Numbered from the stretch's first letter, positions 1-9,804 are shown. The stretch: 64,000 nucleotides of DNA from Phaeocystidibacter sp965659415 (GCA_965659415.1 CBFHVA010000011.1:1-64000), one strand, 5' to 3'. Numbers and translations: made by a program. The notes: generated by a model not told the origin, from the sequence alone.

Positions 1-31
1 TATGTATATGAACTCCCCCCTAAGAGGGCTG

Positions 32-63
32 CAAATGTAAGAGAGAAATTGAACATATACCAA
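32..63 (-). promoter_or_regulatory. Putative promoter firing left, out of the window
   Basis: On the minus strand TTG (63-61) is followed after 21 nt by TACATTTG (39-32), a full match to the Bacteroidota housekeeping promoter TAnnTTTG with an upstream TTG. It points towards position 1, so the gene it drives lies outside the window. The 108 bases between it and the rpoC-operon terminator show nothing else recognisable. Confidence 0.5.
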
Positions 64-170
64 GCTTTTCCAAGCCTAATTTTCATCTTTTTTCTCTCCC
101 CCATCTTCATTGTATCGTAATCGCCTGATTCACTACTCGTTGCTCATGCATAAGTTTTGAAATGCAGGCG

Positions 171-202
171 AAAAAAAGCCGCTCACCTAACGATGAGCGG
201 CT
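171..202 (-). terminator. Intrinsic terminator of the rpoBC superoperon
   Basis: A 9-bp stem (177-185 with 194-202, core GCCGCTCA/TGAGCGGC, 8-nt loop) is followed on the minus strand by a run of seven T (177-171). It lies about 20 nt after the stop of the DUF3467 gene, which makes that gene the last member of the operon. Confidence 0.9.
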
Positions 203-223
203 CTTATTTCTCGCGAAGTATGC

Positions 224-547
224 TTACGCTTGGCCCGTAGGTCCACCAAAGTTCAATGGAACTCCTGGCTGTTCCCCCTCCTGGATTTCTCCATGCATTT
301 GCTCGTAGCGCGACACATTGTCGGCCAAAGCCTTAGCCAATCGCTTGGCGTGTTGCGGAGTGAGTATGATCCTTGACTTTACCCGTGCCTTTGGCATACC
401 CGGCATAACCTGAACGAAATCCACCACGAACTCAGACTGACTGTGATTAATGATAGCCAGGTTGCTATAAGTACCGTCAGCCGACTCTGGAGTCAACTCG
501 ATGTTGAGCTGATTCCCCTGCTGTGGGTCTTTTGGATTTCCTTCCAT
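224..547 (-). CDS. DUF3467 family protein, last gene of the rpoBC operon
   Basis: A 107-residue soluble protein without signal peptide or membrane segment. The core resembles DUF3467: an N-terminal segment with Gly-Thr-Tyr-Ser-Asn, then an F-V-x-D-F-x-Q motif and a segment LTPQHAKRLAKAL, which reads as an amphipathic helix. No enzymatic residues are obvious and the function of this family is unknown to me. Its ATG sits one base beyond the rpoC stop codon region and the terminator follows directly, so it is cotranscribed and probably translationally coupled with rpoC. That position suggests a role linked to transcription or translation, but this is inference only. Confidence 0.85.
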   Translation of the reverse strand: MEGNPKDPQQGNQLNIELTPESADGTYSNLAIINHSQSEFVVDFVQVMPGMPKARVKSRIILTPQHAKRLAKALADNVSRYEQMHGEIQEGEQPGVPLNFGGPTGQA

Positions 548-548
548 A

Positions 549-3500
549 TTATTCGGCGCTTTCTACTTCTACGTCTTTCTTAGCCATCATTTGCTCATAG
601 TCTTCCTTCGAGCCAACCACAGCCTTGTAATAATGCTTGATACCAGTACCCGCAGGGATTCTGTGACCAACAATGACATTCTCCTTCAATCCGTCCAAGG
701 TATCGCGCTTACCTGCAACCGCTGCCTCATTCAATACCTTCGTTGTTTCCTGGAATGAAGCAGCCGACATGAATGATTTCGTTTGCAATGAAGCTCTGGT
801 AATACCCTGTAGGATAGGAACCGCAGTCGCTGGTTTCGCATCACGAGCTACTACCAACACCTGGTCAGCGCGCTTCAAGCGAGAGTTCTCATCACGCAAC
901 TGACGCGCGTTGATGATTTGTCCTGCTTTCAATGTGTCGCTGTCACCTGGCTCTTCTACGACCTTCTTATCAAAGATGCTATCATTCTCTTCAATGAAGT
1001 CAGAAACGTGAATCAAGTTACCTTCCAAGAAGCTTGTATCTCCCGGATCCTTGATATCTACTTTGCGCATCATCTGACGTACAATCACCTCGAAGTGCTT
1101 GTCGTTGATTTTTACACCCTGTAGACGGTATACTTCCTGCACCTCATTTACAAGATACTCTTGAACACGAGTTGGACCTTGAATCGCAAGAATGTCGCTC
1201 GGAGTAATGGCACCATCACTCAAAGGCATACCCGCCTTCACATAGTCGTTCTCTTGAACGAGAATCTGCTTAGATAAGTTTATCAAGTACTTGCGCTGCT
1301 CGCCGTTACGCGATTCGATAATGATCTCGCGGTTACCGCGCTTGATCTTACCATAGCTAACCGTACCATCAATTTCACTTACCACAGCTGGATTCGACGG
1401 ATTACGCGCTTCGAACAATTCGGTTACACGTGGAAGACCACCCGTAATATCACCCGCTTTGGCCGACTTACGTGGGATCTTAACGAGAATCTTACCCGTC
1501 TTGATTTCTTCACCTTCATTTACCATGAGGTGTGCACCTACAGGCAATGTGTAGTGCTTGATCTCCTCGCCCTTCTTGTCTAGAACTTGAATGGTTGGAA
1601 TCAACTTCTTGTTTCTGGAATCGGCAATTACCTTATCCTGGAAACCAGTCTGCTCATCAATCTCAACCTTATAGGTTACGCCTTGTACGATATCTTGGTA
1701 ACCAATCTTACCAGATTTCTCAGCGATAATAACTGCGTTGTAAGGGTCCCAAGTACAAATCTGATCGCCCTTCTTCACCTTTTGTCCGTCTTTAACCGAC
1801 AAATGTGAACCGTAAGGAACGTTGCTGGTCATGATAACGATACCCGTCTTCTTGTCCACAACCTTTACCTCACCAGTACGACCAATTACGATCTCTACCT
1901 TTTCGCCTTCGCTATCTTCTCCTGTAACGGTACGAACATCGTCCAATTCAACCACACCATCGAACTTGGCTCTTAGTGTGCTTTCCTCGGCAATGTTACC
2001 TGCAGTACCACCTACGTGGAATGTACGTAGTGTAAGCTGTGTACCCGGTTCACCGATAGACTGTGCAGCGATAACACCTACCGCTTCACCCATTTGTACT
2101 TCCTTAGAAGTAGCTAGGTTTCTACCATAACACTTGGCACAGATACCACGCTTGCTTTCACAAGTGAGTGGTGAACGAACTTCTACCATTTCAATCGGGC
2201 TCTCCTCAATCTTGCGAGCAGCTTCCTCTTGAATGATCGCACCACCTTCAATAAATATCTCCCCTGAAATAGGATCAACAACATCGTTCAAAGCTACGCG
2301 ACCAACAATGCGTTCGTAGAGTGGCTCAACCACTTCTTCGTTCTTCTTCAAAGGACTCACTTCCAATCCACGGAGAGTACCACAGTCATCTTCAAGAATA
2401 ATCACATCTTGAGCAACGTCTACCAAACGACGTGTAAGATAACCGGCATCAGCTGTTTTCAAGGCTGTATCGGCAAGACCTTTACGCGCACCGTGCGTAG
2501 AGATAAAGTACTCGAGGATGGAAAGTCCCTCTTTAAAGTTAGAGATAATCGGGTTTTCAATAATCTCTCCACCGCTAGATCCAGATTTCTGAGGCTTGGC
2601 CATCAAACCTCGCATACCTGAAAGCTGACGAATCTGCTCCTTGGAACCACGAGCGCCTGAATCCAACATCATATAGATTGGATTGAATCCTTGACGATCT
2701 GAAGTCAAGTTGTGCATAGCCGCCTGGGTCAATCGTGCGTTGGTATTCGTCCAAACGTCAATTACCTGGTTGTAACGCTCATTATTTGTAATAAGACCCA
2801 TGCTGTAGTTGTTGAAGATACCTTCAACTTCCTGCTCAGCCTCATTAATCAATGTCTCTTTCTGATCAGGGATCATGATGTCACCCAAGGAGAAGCTCAA
2901 ACCACCGTGGAAGGCGTTGGAGTATCCTAGATTCTTCATAGCATCCAAGAAGTCAGCCGTGGTAGGAACATCAGAACGGCGAAGGATGGTAGCGATAATA
3001 TCGCGAAGAGCCTTCTTAGTCAATACTTCGTTCACATAACCTACTCCTGTTGGAACCACCTTGTTGAACAATACGCGTCCAACTGTAGTCTCAATCATCA
3101 TGGTAGCTACTTCACCTGCCTCATTCAAGTCTTCAGTACGTACCTTGATGGTAGCGTGAAGATCCACCTGACCTTCGTTGTAAGCAATCTCAACCTCCTC
3201 TGGAGAGTAGAATGTCATTCCCTCTCCGCGAACGGTAAGGGTTTTATCACTCTTTCTCATCTTGGTCATGTAGTATAGACCCAAGACCATATCCTGAGAT
3301 GGTACCGTAATCGGGCTACCATTTGCAGGGTTCAAGATATTGTGAGAAGCCAACATCAAAAGCTGAGCTTCCAATACTGCTGCAGGACCCAACGGCAAGT
3401 GAACCGCCATTTGGTCACCATCGAAGTCGGCATTAAATGCCGTACAGGTCAATGGGTGCAATTGGATTGCTTTACCTTCAATGAGTTTAGGCTGGAAAGC

Positions 3501-4859
3501 CTGAATACCCAAACGGTGCAATGTTGGAGCACGGTTGAGAAGAACTGGGTGTCCTTTCATCACGTTTTCCAAAATATCCCAAACTACTGGATCGCGCTTG
3601 TCGATAATCTTCTTGGCACTCTTTACTGTCTTAACAATACCTCTTTCAATCAGCTTGCGCACGATGAACGGCTTGTAAAGCTCAGCAGCCATATCTTTAG
3701 GAAGACCACATTCGTGTAGTCTCAATTCAGGACCAATAACGATAACGGAACGAGCAGAGTAATCCACACGCTTACCGAGCAAGTTCTGACGGAAACGTCC
3801 TTGCTTACCCTTCAAGCTATCGGAAAGTGATTTCAGCGCACGGTTGGCATCGGTCTTAACCGCGCTAGCCTTACGAGTATTGTCGAACAAGCTATCCACA
3901 GCCTCTTGAAGCATGCGCTTCTCGTTTCTCAAGATCACCTCAGGAGCCTTGATTTCGAGTAGACGCTTCAAACGATTGTTACGGATGATTACACGACGGT
4001 ACAAATCGTTCAAATCCGAAGTAGCAAATCGGCCACCGTCCAATGGAACCAATGGGCGCAATTCAGGTGGGATGATTGGAATAACCTTCATCACCATCCA
4101 TTCCGGATTATTCTCGATGCGTGAATTTGCATCGCGGAAAGCTTCAACAACCTGCAGGCGCTTAAGAGCCTCTTGCTTACGTTGCTGTGATGTTTCCGTG
4201 TTCGCCTTGTGACGCAATGAGTATGAAAGCTCGTCTAGGTCGATGCGTTGAAGAAGCGAAATCAACGCTTCAGCACCCATCTTGGCGATAAATTTGTTTG
4301 GATCGTTTTCGTCCAAGTATTGGTTTTCGGCAGGAAGACGCTCAAGAGCATCCAAGTACTCTTCTTCAGTCAAATACTGCATGAACTCCAATGGATTACC
4401 TTCATTATCTACGGCGTCAGCGGCTTGAATAACCACATAACGTTCGTAGTAAATGATCATATCCAATTTCTTACTTGGCAAACCAAGCAAGTAACCGATC
4501 TTATTAGGTAAAGAACGGAAATACCAAATGTGAGCAACAGGAACCACCAAGCTGATGTGTCCGATGCGCTCACGACGTACTTTCTTTTCGGTCACCTCTA
4601 CACCACAACGGTCGCAGACGATGCCTTTATAACGAATACGCTTGTACTTACCACAAGCACACTCGTAGTCCTTCACAGGCCCGAAGATGCGCTCACAAAA
4701 GAGCCCGTCTCTTTCCGGCTTGTGCGTACGGTAGTTAATGGTCTCGGGCTTCAATACTTCGCCGCTTGAACGCTCGAGTAGATACTCTGGCGATGCCAAG
4801 CTAATTGTGATTGTATTGAATCCGCTGTTGGTGTTTTGATCTCCTTTTCGTAGAGCCAT
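549..4859 (-). CDS. rpoC: DNA-directed RNA polymerase subunit beta'
   Basis: Catalytic large subunit of RNA polymerase, 1436 residues, full length for Bacteroidota. The N-terminal zinc ribbon is visible as Cys67, Cys69, Cys82 and Cys85. The absolutely conserved metal-binding motif NADFDGD lies near residues 476-482 and holds the three aspartates that coordinate the active-site magnesium. A second zinc site is seen in the C-terminal half (CESKRGICAKCYG), followed by the GEAVGVIAAQSIGEPGTQLT segment of the bridge-helix/trigger-loop region. It starts 67 nt after rpoB, with a 10-bp hairpin in the gap, and is followed by the DUF3467 gene with no real spacer. Confidence 0.99.
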   Translation of the reverse strand: MALRKGDQNTNSGFNTITISLASPEYLLERSSGEVLKPETINYRTHKPERDGLFCERIFGPVKDYECACGKYKRIRYKGIVCDRCGVEVTEKKVRRERIGHISLVVPVAHIWYFRSLPNKIGYLLGLPSKKLDMIIYYERYVVIQAADAVDNEGNPLEFMQYLTEEEYLDALERLPAENQYLDENDPNKFIAKMGAEALISLLQRIDLDELSYSLRHKANTETSQQRKQEALKRLQVVEAFRDANSRIENNPEWMVMKVIPIIPPELRPLVPLDGGRFATSDLNDLYRRVIIRNNRLKRLLEIKAPEVILRNEKRMLQEAVDSLFDNTRKASAVKTDANRALKSLSDSLKGKQGRFRQNLLGKRVDYSARSVIVIGPELRLHECGLPKDMAAELYKPFIVRKLIERGIVKTVKSAKKIIDKRDPVVWDILENVMKGHPVLLNRAPTLHRLGIQAFQPKLIEGKAIQLHPLTCTAFNADFDGDQMAVHLPLGPAAVLEAQLLMLASHNILNPANGSPITVPSQDMVLGLYYMTKMRKSDKTLTVRGEGMTFYSPEEVEIAYNEGQVDLHATIKVRTEDLNEAGEVATMMIETTVGRVLFNKVVPTGVGYVNEVLTKKALRDIIATILRRSDVPTTADFLDAMKNLGYSNAFHGGLSFSLGDIMIPDQKETLINEAEQEVEGIFNNYSMGLITNNERYNQVIDVWTNTNARLTQAAMHNLTSDRQGFNPIYMMLDSGARGSKEQIRQLSGMRGLMAKPQKSGSSGGEIIENPIISNFKEGLSILEYFISTHGARKGLADTALKTADAGYLTRRLVDVAQDVIILEDDCGTLRGLEVSPLKKNEEVVEPLYERIVGRVALNDVVDPISGEIFIEGGAIIQEEAARKIEESPIEMVEVRSPLTCESKRGICAKCYGRNLATSKEVQMGEAVGVIAAQSIGEPGTQLTLRTFHVGGTAGNIAEESTLRAKFDGVVELDDVRTVTGEDSEGEKVEIVIGRTGEVKVVDKKTGIVIMTSNVPYGSHLSVKDGQKVKKGDQICTWDPYNAVIIAEKSGKIGYQDIVQGVTYKVEIDEQTGFQDKVIADSRNKKLIPTIQVLDKKGEEIKHYTLPVGAHLMVNEGEEIKTGKILVKIPRKSAKAGDITGGLPRVTELFEARNPSNPAVVSEIDGTVSYGKIKRGNREIIIESRNGEQRKYLINLSKQILVQENDYVKAGMPLSDGAITPSDILAIQGPTRVQEYLVNEVQEVYRLQGVKINDKHFEVIVRQMMRKVDIKDPGDTSFLEGNLIHVSDFIEENDSIFDKKVVEEPGDSDTLKAGQIINARQLRDENSRLKRADQVLVVARDAKPATAVPILQGITRASLQTKSFMSAASFQETTKVLNEAAVAGKRDTLDGLKENVIVGHRIPAGTGIKHYYKAVVGSKEDYEQMMAKKDVEVESAE

Positions 4860-4890
4860 TGTACGCGAGGATTAAAAATTATTAGGAAAC

Positions 4891-4916
4891 CCCACCTCTG
4901 CTCACACAGAGGCGGG
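4891..4916 (-). other. Hairpin in the rpoB-rpoC intergenic gap
   Basis: Ten paired positions (4891-4900 with 4907-4916, one G-T wobble) around a 6-nt loop. On the minus strand it is followed by GGGTTTCC and then an AT-rich stretch rather than a clean T-run, so it is more likely an mRNA-processing or stability element than a full terminator. Confidence 0.6.
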
Positions 4917-4926
4917 ATCTATTCCT

Positions 4927-7900
4927 TTAGTCCAAAGTAATCTTAAGTCCGAGTCCCTGAAGTTCGTGCAACAATACGTTGAACGATTCTGGAATACCCG
5001 GTTCAGGCATTCTCTCACCTTTCACGATGGTTTCGTAGGTCTTGGCACGACCTACTACATCATCCGATTTAACAGTGAGGATTTCACGCAAGATGTTGGA
5101 AGCACCGAAGGCTTCAAGTGCCCAAACCTCCATCTCACCAAAGCGCTGACCACCGAATTGAGCTTTACCACCCAATGGTTGCTGCGTAATAAGTGAGTAC
5201 GGTCCGATTGAACGGGCGTGCATCTTGTCGTCCACCATGTGGCCCAGTTTGAGCATGTAAATCACACCAACTGTTGCCTTCTGGTCGAAACGCTGACCTG
5301 TACCACCATCGAACAAGAATGTATGTCCGTATTCAGGAACACCTGCTGCTGCTGTTTCCTTCTTGATATCGTCCAAAGTGGCACCATCAAAAATTGGAGT
5401 AGCATAGTGCTTACCGAGCTTCTTACCAGCCCAGCCCAATACGGTTTCATAAATCTGACCGATGTTCATACGAGAAGGTACACCCAATGGGTTCAAGACG
5501 ATATCCACTGGTGTTCCATCTTCGAGGAACGGCATATCTTCTTCACGTACAATCTTGGCAACAATACCCTTGTTACCGTGGCGACCCGCCATCTTATCAC
5601 CCACTTTCAGTTTGCGCTTCTTAGCAATGTAAACCTTGGCAAGTTTGATAATACCCGATGGCAATTCATCACCTACAGAAATCTGGAACTTCTTGCGGCG
5701 ATATACACCGGTCAAGTCGTTCACCTTGATCTTGTAGTTGTGAAGTAGATCGAGAATAAGTCTATTCTTATCGGCATCTGTCGTCCAAGTGCCACCTGTG
5801 ATACGAGTGAAGTCCTCAATGCTGTTAAGCACCTTTTGAGTGAACTTCGTACCCTTAGGAATCACATCTTCATTCAAGTCGTTGGTGATACCTTGGCAAG
5901 TTTTGCCCGCCACCAATTGCGACAATTTTTCGATGAAGATTCCGCGAACACCTTCGAGTTGGCTATTGAACTCCATTTCGATTACCTCTAGTTCTTCTTT
6001 ATCCTGTGCTCTTTGACGCTTGTCCTTAACAGCACGAGAGAACAACTTCTTATTGATAACCACACCTGATAATGATGGAGAAGCTTTCAATGAGGCATCC
6101 TTTACGTCACCGGCCTTATCACCGAAGATGGCGCGAAGGAGCTTCTCTTCTGGAGAAGGATCGCTTTCGCCTTTAGGAGTGATTTTACCGATTAGGATGT
6201 CACCAGGCTTCACTTCAGCACCAATGCGAATGATTCCGTTTTCATCGAGGTCTTTGGTAGCCTCTTCAGAAACGTTAGGAATATCAGAAGTTAATTCTTC
6301 CATGCCCAACTTCGTATCACGCACTTCTAAGGTGTATTCGTCAACGTGAATCGATGTGAAAATATCTTCACGTACGACTTTCTCGTTAATTACGATGGCA
6401 TCCTCGAAGTTGTATCCTTTCCAAGGCATGAAGGCAACAAGTAGGTTACGACCTAGTGCAAGGTCTCCTTTCTCAGTTCCATATCCTTCGCATAGAATCT
6501 GACCCTTAGTTACACGCTCACCTTTGCTCACAATTGGGCGAAGAGTGATGGTAGTGCTCTGGTTCGTCTTCAAGAACTTAGTCAAGTGATACTTCTTCAA
6601 ATCGTCATTGAAGCTTACGAGGCGCTCCTCATCGGTCAAGTCGTAACGAATGTGGATCTCTTTAGCATCAACAAATTCAACCACACCGTCGCCTTCAGCT
6701 TGTGCAAGAACACGTGAGTCACGAGCAACGTGACCTTCCAAACCGGTTCCTACAACAGGTCGATCTGGACGAAGAAGTGGAACGGCCTGGCGCATCATGT
6801 TTGATCCCATCAATGCACGGTTGGCATCATCGTGCTCCAAAAAAGGAATCAAGGATGCCGAGATGGAGGCGATCTGGTTAGGAGCAACATCCATATAATT
6901 GATCTGCTCTGGCTCAAGCACAGGAAAATCACCTTCATCACGCACTTTAACGCGATTGTTACCGAACGTTCCATCCTTTTCAAGTGGAGCATTGGCTTGG
7001 GCAATTACCTTTTCTTCCTCCTCTTCAGCACTGAGGTAAACAGGATCACTATCGAGTCGGACTTTACCTTCCTCTACCTTGCGGTACGGAGTTTCAATGA
7101 AGCCCATATTATTCACCTTGGCATAAACACAAAGTGAAGAAATCAAACCGATGTTCGGTCCTTCCGGGGTTTCAATTGGACAAAGACGCCCATAGTGTGT
7201 ATAGTGTACGTCACGAACCTCGAAACCAGCACGCTCACGACTCAAACCTCCAGGTCCGAGCGCGGAGAGACGACGCTTATGCGTAATCTCTGAAAGCGGG
7301 TTCGTTTGGTCCATGAACTGGCTGAGCTGGTTGGTTCCAAAGAACGAGTTGATTACCGAGCTCAACGTTTTCGCATTGATCAAGTCGATTGGCGTAAACA
7401 CCTCATTGTCGCGCACATTCATACGCTCACGAATGGTTCTTGCCATACGAGCCAAACCTACGCCGAATTGGTTTGCCATTTGCTCACCAACTGTACGAAC
7501 GCGACGATTCGACAAGTGATCGATATCATCTACTTCTGCTTTTGAATTGATCAGCTGAATCAAATAGCGAATGATGTTAATGATATCGTCTTTCGTCAAT
7601 ACTTGAACGTCGCTTTCGATGTTAAGACCGAGCTTTTTGTTCAAGCGGTAGCGACCTACTTCTCCGAGGTTGTAACGTTGCTCACTAAAGAAGAGCTTGT
7701 CGATAATACCACGAGCAGTTTCTTCATCAGGCGGCTCTGCGTTACGAAGTTGACGGTAAATGTGTTCTACGGCCTCCTTCTCAGAGTTCGTTGGGTCTTT
7801 CTGAAGCGTGTTGTAAATAATAGCGTACTCGCTACTTTCCACGTCTTCTTTGTGAAGTAGAATGTGAGATACTTCCGCGTCGAGGATTACCTCCATGTGA

Positions 7901-8745
7901 TCCTTTTCGAGGAGTGTGTCACGATCAAGCACAACTTCATTACGCTCGATAGAAACAACTTCACCCGTATCTTCATCTACAAAATCTTCAATCCAAGTCT
8001 TGAGAACACGCGCCGCCAAACGACGTCCAACTACACGTTTCAATCCCGTTTTCGAAACCTTCACTTCCTCTGCCAAGCCGAAGATCTCGAGAATATCTTT
8101 ATCGCGCTCATAACCGATAGAACGAAGCAAGGTCGTAACCGGAAGCTTCTTCTTACGATCGATATACGCATACATTACGCTATTGATATCGGTTGCAAAT
8201 TCAATCCAAGAACCCTTGAAAGGAATGATACGCGCTGAATAAAGCTTGGTACCATTCGCGTGGAAACTTTGACCAAAGAATACACCCGGTGAACGGTGAA
8301 GCTGAGAAACGACAATACGCTCAGCACCGTTAATGATAAATGTCCCGCGTGGAGTCATGTAAGGAATCGAGCCCAAGAACACATCTTGTACGATGGTTTC
8401 AAAGTCCTCGTGCTCTGGATCTGTACAATACAGTTTGAGTCGAGCCTTAAGCGGAACGCTGAAGGTCAAACCTCTTTCGATACACTCGATTTCTGAATAA
8501 CGAGGTGGATCGATGAAGTAATCGATGAACTCCAATACGAATTGATTTCTCGCATCTGTGATTGGGAAGTTCTCGGCAAAAGTCTTGTGCAGACCTTCGC
8601 TATTTCTTTCTTCCGGTTTGGTTTCTATTTGAAAGAAGTCCTGGAAGGATTTCAGCTGAATGTCCAAGAAGTCCGGGTAACCGGCTTGAGCAAGTGTGGA
8701 TGCAAAGCTGATTCTATCCGATTTATGCGCCAGAGGATTCGCCAT
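4927..8745 (-). CDS. rpoB: DNA-directed RNA polymerase subunit beta
   Basis: Second large subunit of RNA polymerase, 1272 residues, complete. The rifampicin-binding cluster around residues 467-500 (FGTNQLSQFMDQTNPLSE, then HKRRLSALGPGGL) carries the usual drug-sensitive residues. The C-terminal half holds the conserved GDKMAGRHGNKG segment and the end region GGQRFGEMEVWALEAFGA that contacts beta'. The ATG is preceded by AT-rich sequence without a Shine-Dalgarno. The 96-nt gap from rplL contains a long hairpin that could tune the ratio of ribosomal protein to polymerase expression. Confidence 0.99.
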   Translation of the reverse strand: MANPLAHKSDRISFASTLAQAGYPDFLDIQLKSFQDFFQIETKPEERNSEGLHKTFAENFPITDARNQFVLEFIDYFIDPPRYSEIECIERGLTFSVPLKARLKLYCTDPEHEDFETIVQDVFLGSIPYMTPRGTFIINGAERIVVSQLHRSPGVFFGQSFHANGTKLYSARIIPFKGSWIEFATDINSVMYAYIDRKKKLPVTTLLRSIGYERDKDILEIFGLAEEVKVSKTGLKRVVGRRLAARVLKTWIEDFVDEDTGEVVSIERNEVVLDRDTLLEKDHMEVILDAEVSHILLHKEDVESSEYAIIYNTLQKDPTNSEKEAVEHIYRQLRNAEPPDEETARGIIDKLFFSEQRYNLGEVGRYRLNKKLGLNIESDVQVLTKDDIINIIRYLIQLINSKAEVDDIDHLSNRRVRTVGEQMANQFGVGLARMARTIRERMNVRDNEVFTPIDLINAKTLSSVINSFFGTNQLSQFMDQTNPLSEITHKRRLSALGPGGLSRERAGFEVRDVHYTHYGRLCPIETPEGPNIGLISSLCVYAKVNNMGFIETPYRKVEEGKVRLDSDPVYLSAEEEEEKVIAQANAPLEKDGTFGNNRVKVRDEGDFPVLEPEQINYMDVAPNQIASISASLIPFLEHDDANRALMGSNMMRQAVPLLRPDRPVVGTGLEGHVARDSRVLAQAEGDGVVEFVDAKEIHIRYDLTDEERLVSFNDDLKKYHLTKFLKTNQSTTITLRPIVSKGERVTKGQILCEGYGTEKGDLALGRNLLVAFMPWKGYNFEDAIVINEKVVREDIFTSIHVDEYTLEVRDTKLGMEELTSDIPNVSEEATKDLDENGIIRIGAEVKPGDILIGKITPKGESDPSPEEKLLRAIFGDKAGDVKDASLKASPSLSGVVINKKLFSRAVKDKRQRAQDKEELEVIEMEFNSQLEGVRGIFIEKLSQLVAGKTCQGITNDLNEDVIPKGTKFTQKVLNSIEDFTRITGGTWTTDADKNRLILDLLHNYKIKVNDLTGVYRRKKFQISVGDELPSGIIKLAKVYIAKKRKLKVGDKMAGRHGNKGIVAKIVREEDMPFLEDGTPVDIVLNPLGVPSRMNIGQIYETVLGWAGKKLGKHYATPIFDGATLDDIKKETAAAGVPEYGHTFLFDGGTGQRFDQKATVGVIYMLKLGHMVDDKMHARSIGPYSLITQQPLGGKAQFGGQRFGEMEVWALEAFGASNILREILTVKSDDVVGRAKTYETIVKGERMPEPGIPESFNVLLHELQGLGLKITLD

Positions 8746-8771
8746 TATAGAAATAATGTTAATTTATACAC

Positions 8772-8814
8772 AAAAGGGTCTAGGCCCATCCTGACGTTTC
8801 CGTCAGGAAAGACC
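8772..8814 (-). promoter_or_regulatory. Two-part stem-loop between rplL and rpoB, possible attenuator or processing site
   Basis: An inner 7-bp stem (8790-8796 with 8801-8807, loop of 4) lies inside an outer 5-bp stem (8777-8781 with 8810-8814). On the minus strand it is followed by CTTTTGTG, a weak T-run. In E. coli the same gene gap holds a partial terminator and an RNase III site; analogy to that is inference. Confidence 0.5.
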
Positions 8815-8841
8815 TAAACCTTACTGTTCCAGGGGGAGAGC

Positions 8842-9219
8842 TTACTTAAGCTCTACCTCAGCACCAGCTTCTTCAAGCTGAGCCTTGAGGGCTTCTGCCT
8901 CGTCCTTGGCAACGCCTTCCTTAATTGCTGCAGGTGCGTTATCTACCTTCTCTTTAGCTTCTTTCAGTCCGAGACCGGTCATTTCTTTAACCAATTTCAC
9001 AACTGCAAGCTTAGAGCCACCAGCGGCTTTAAGGATGACATCAAATTCTGATTTCTCTTCACCACCTCCGGCTTCACCGCCGCCAGCAGGACCAGCAACA
9101 GCAACAGCTGCAGCAGCAGGCTCGATGCCATGCTCTTCTTTGAGGTAAGTAGCGAGTTCGTTAACCTCTTTTACTGTAAGGTTTACGAGGGCTTCGCCCA
9201 ATTCTTTAATATCAGCCAT
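8842..9219 (-). CDS. rplL: 50S ribosomal protein L7/L12
   Basis: Stalk protein of the large subunit, 125 residues, which recruits translation factors. It shows the N-terminal dimerisation helices, a flexible Ala/Gly-rich hinge (residues about 35-55) and the conserved C-terminal domain with GLGLKEAKEKVDNAP, the factor-binding helix region. It lies 60 nt after rplJ and ahead of the rpoB leader hairpin. It is expected in several copies per ribosome. Confidence 0.98.
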   Translation of the reverse strand: MADIKELGEALVNLTVKEVNELATYLKEEHGIEPAAAAVAVAGPAGGGEAGGGEEKSEFDVILKAAGGSKLAVVKLVKEMTGLGLKEAKEKVDNAPAAIKEGVAKDEAEALKAQLEEAGAEVELK

Positions 9220-9279
9220 TTTGACTTCTTTTTAGTGTTTAAAACTTACGCGTATATGGAAGCTGAGTGCGTACAAAAA

Positions 9280-9804
9280 TTACTGTGCTCTTTCTTCAAG
9301 AGCCTTAACTAAACCTGCCACTTTGTTACCAGCTCCACCCTGAAGTGCAGAGATAACGTTCTTAGCAGGCGATTGCAAGAGCGTGATAACGTCTCCGATG
9401 AGTTCGTTTTTGCTCTTGATGTTGCTGAGTGCATCGAGGTTATCGTCACCGATGTAAACCGCCTCTTCGATGTAAGCACCTTTGAGGATTGGCTTCTCAC
9501 TCTTCTTGCGGAACTCTTTGATGAGTTTAGCAGGAGCGTTACCGGTTTCGCAAACCATGATGCTGGTGCTGCCCTTAAGCGTATCGAAAAGTTCCCCGAA
9601 AGGCTTTTCAGTGCGCTCCATGGCTTTCTTCAACAAAGTGTTCTTCACAACACTGATCTTGATATCGCTCTTAAACGCTTGACGGCGCAAGTTCGAAGTT
9701 GATTCAGCGTCGAGACCAGCGATATCCGCGATGTAAAGTGTACTTACATCTTCGAGGATACCTACTAATGCGTCAATTTCTTTATTCTTTTCTTCTCGTG
9801 TCAT
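9280..9804 (-). CDS. rplJ: 50S ribosomal protein L10
   Basis: Scaffold of the ribosomal stalk, 174 residues: the N-terminal domain binds 23S rRNA and the C-terminal helix holds L7/L12 dimers. The typical opening MTREEKNKEIDALVGIL and the C-terminal ALEERA helix are present. Only 24 nt separate it from rplA, which leaves no room for the long L10-binding leader used for autoregulation in E. coli; any such control must act elsewhere. Confidence 0.97.
   Translation of the reverse strand: MTREEKNKEIDALVGILEDVSTLYIADIAGLDAESTSNLRRQAFKSDIKISVVKNTLLKKAMERTEKPFGELFDTLKGSTSIMVCETGNAPAKLIKEFRKKSEKPILKGAYIEEAVYIGDDNLDALSNIKSKNELIGDVITLLQSPAKNVISALQGGAGNKVAGLVKALEERAQ

Noticed and set aside
5218..5748. 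Long plus-strand frame (176 codons) opposite rpoB
   Set aside because: Antisense shadow of a strongly conserved gene with biased codons; no independent support.
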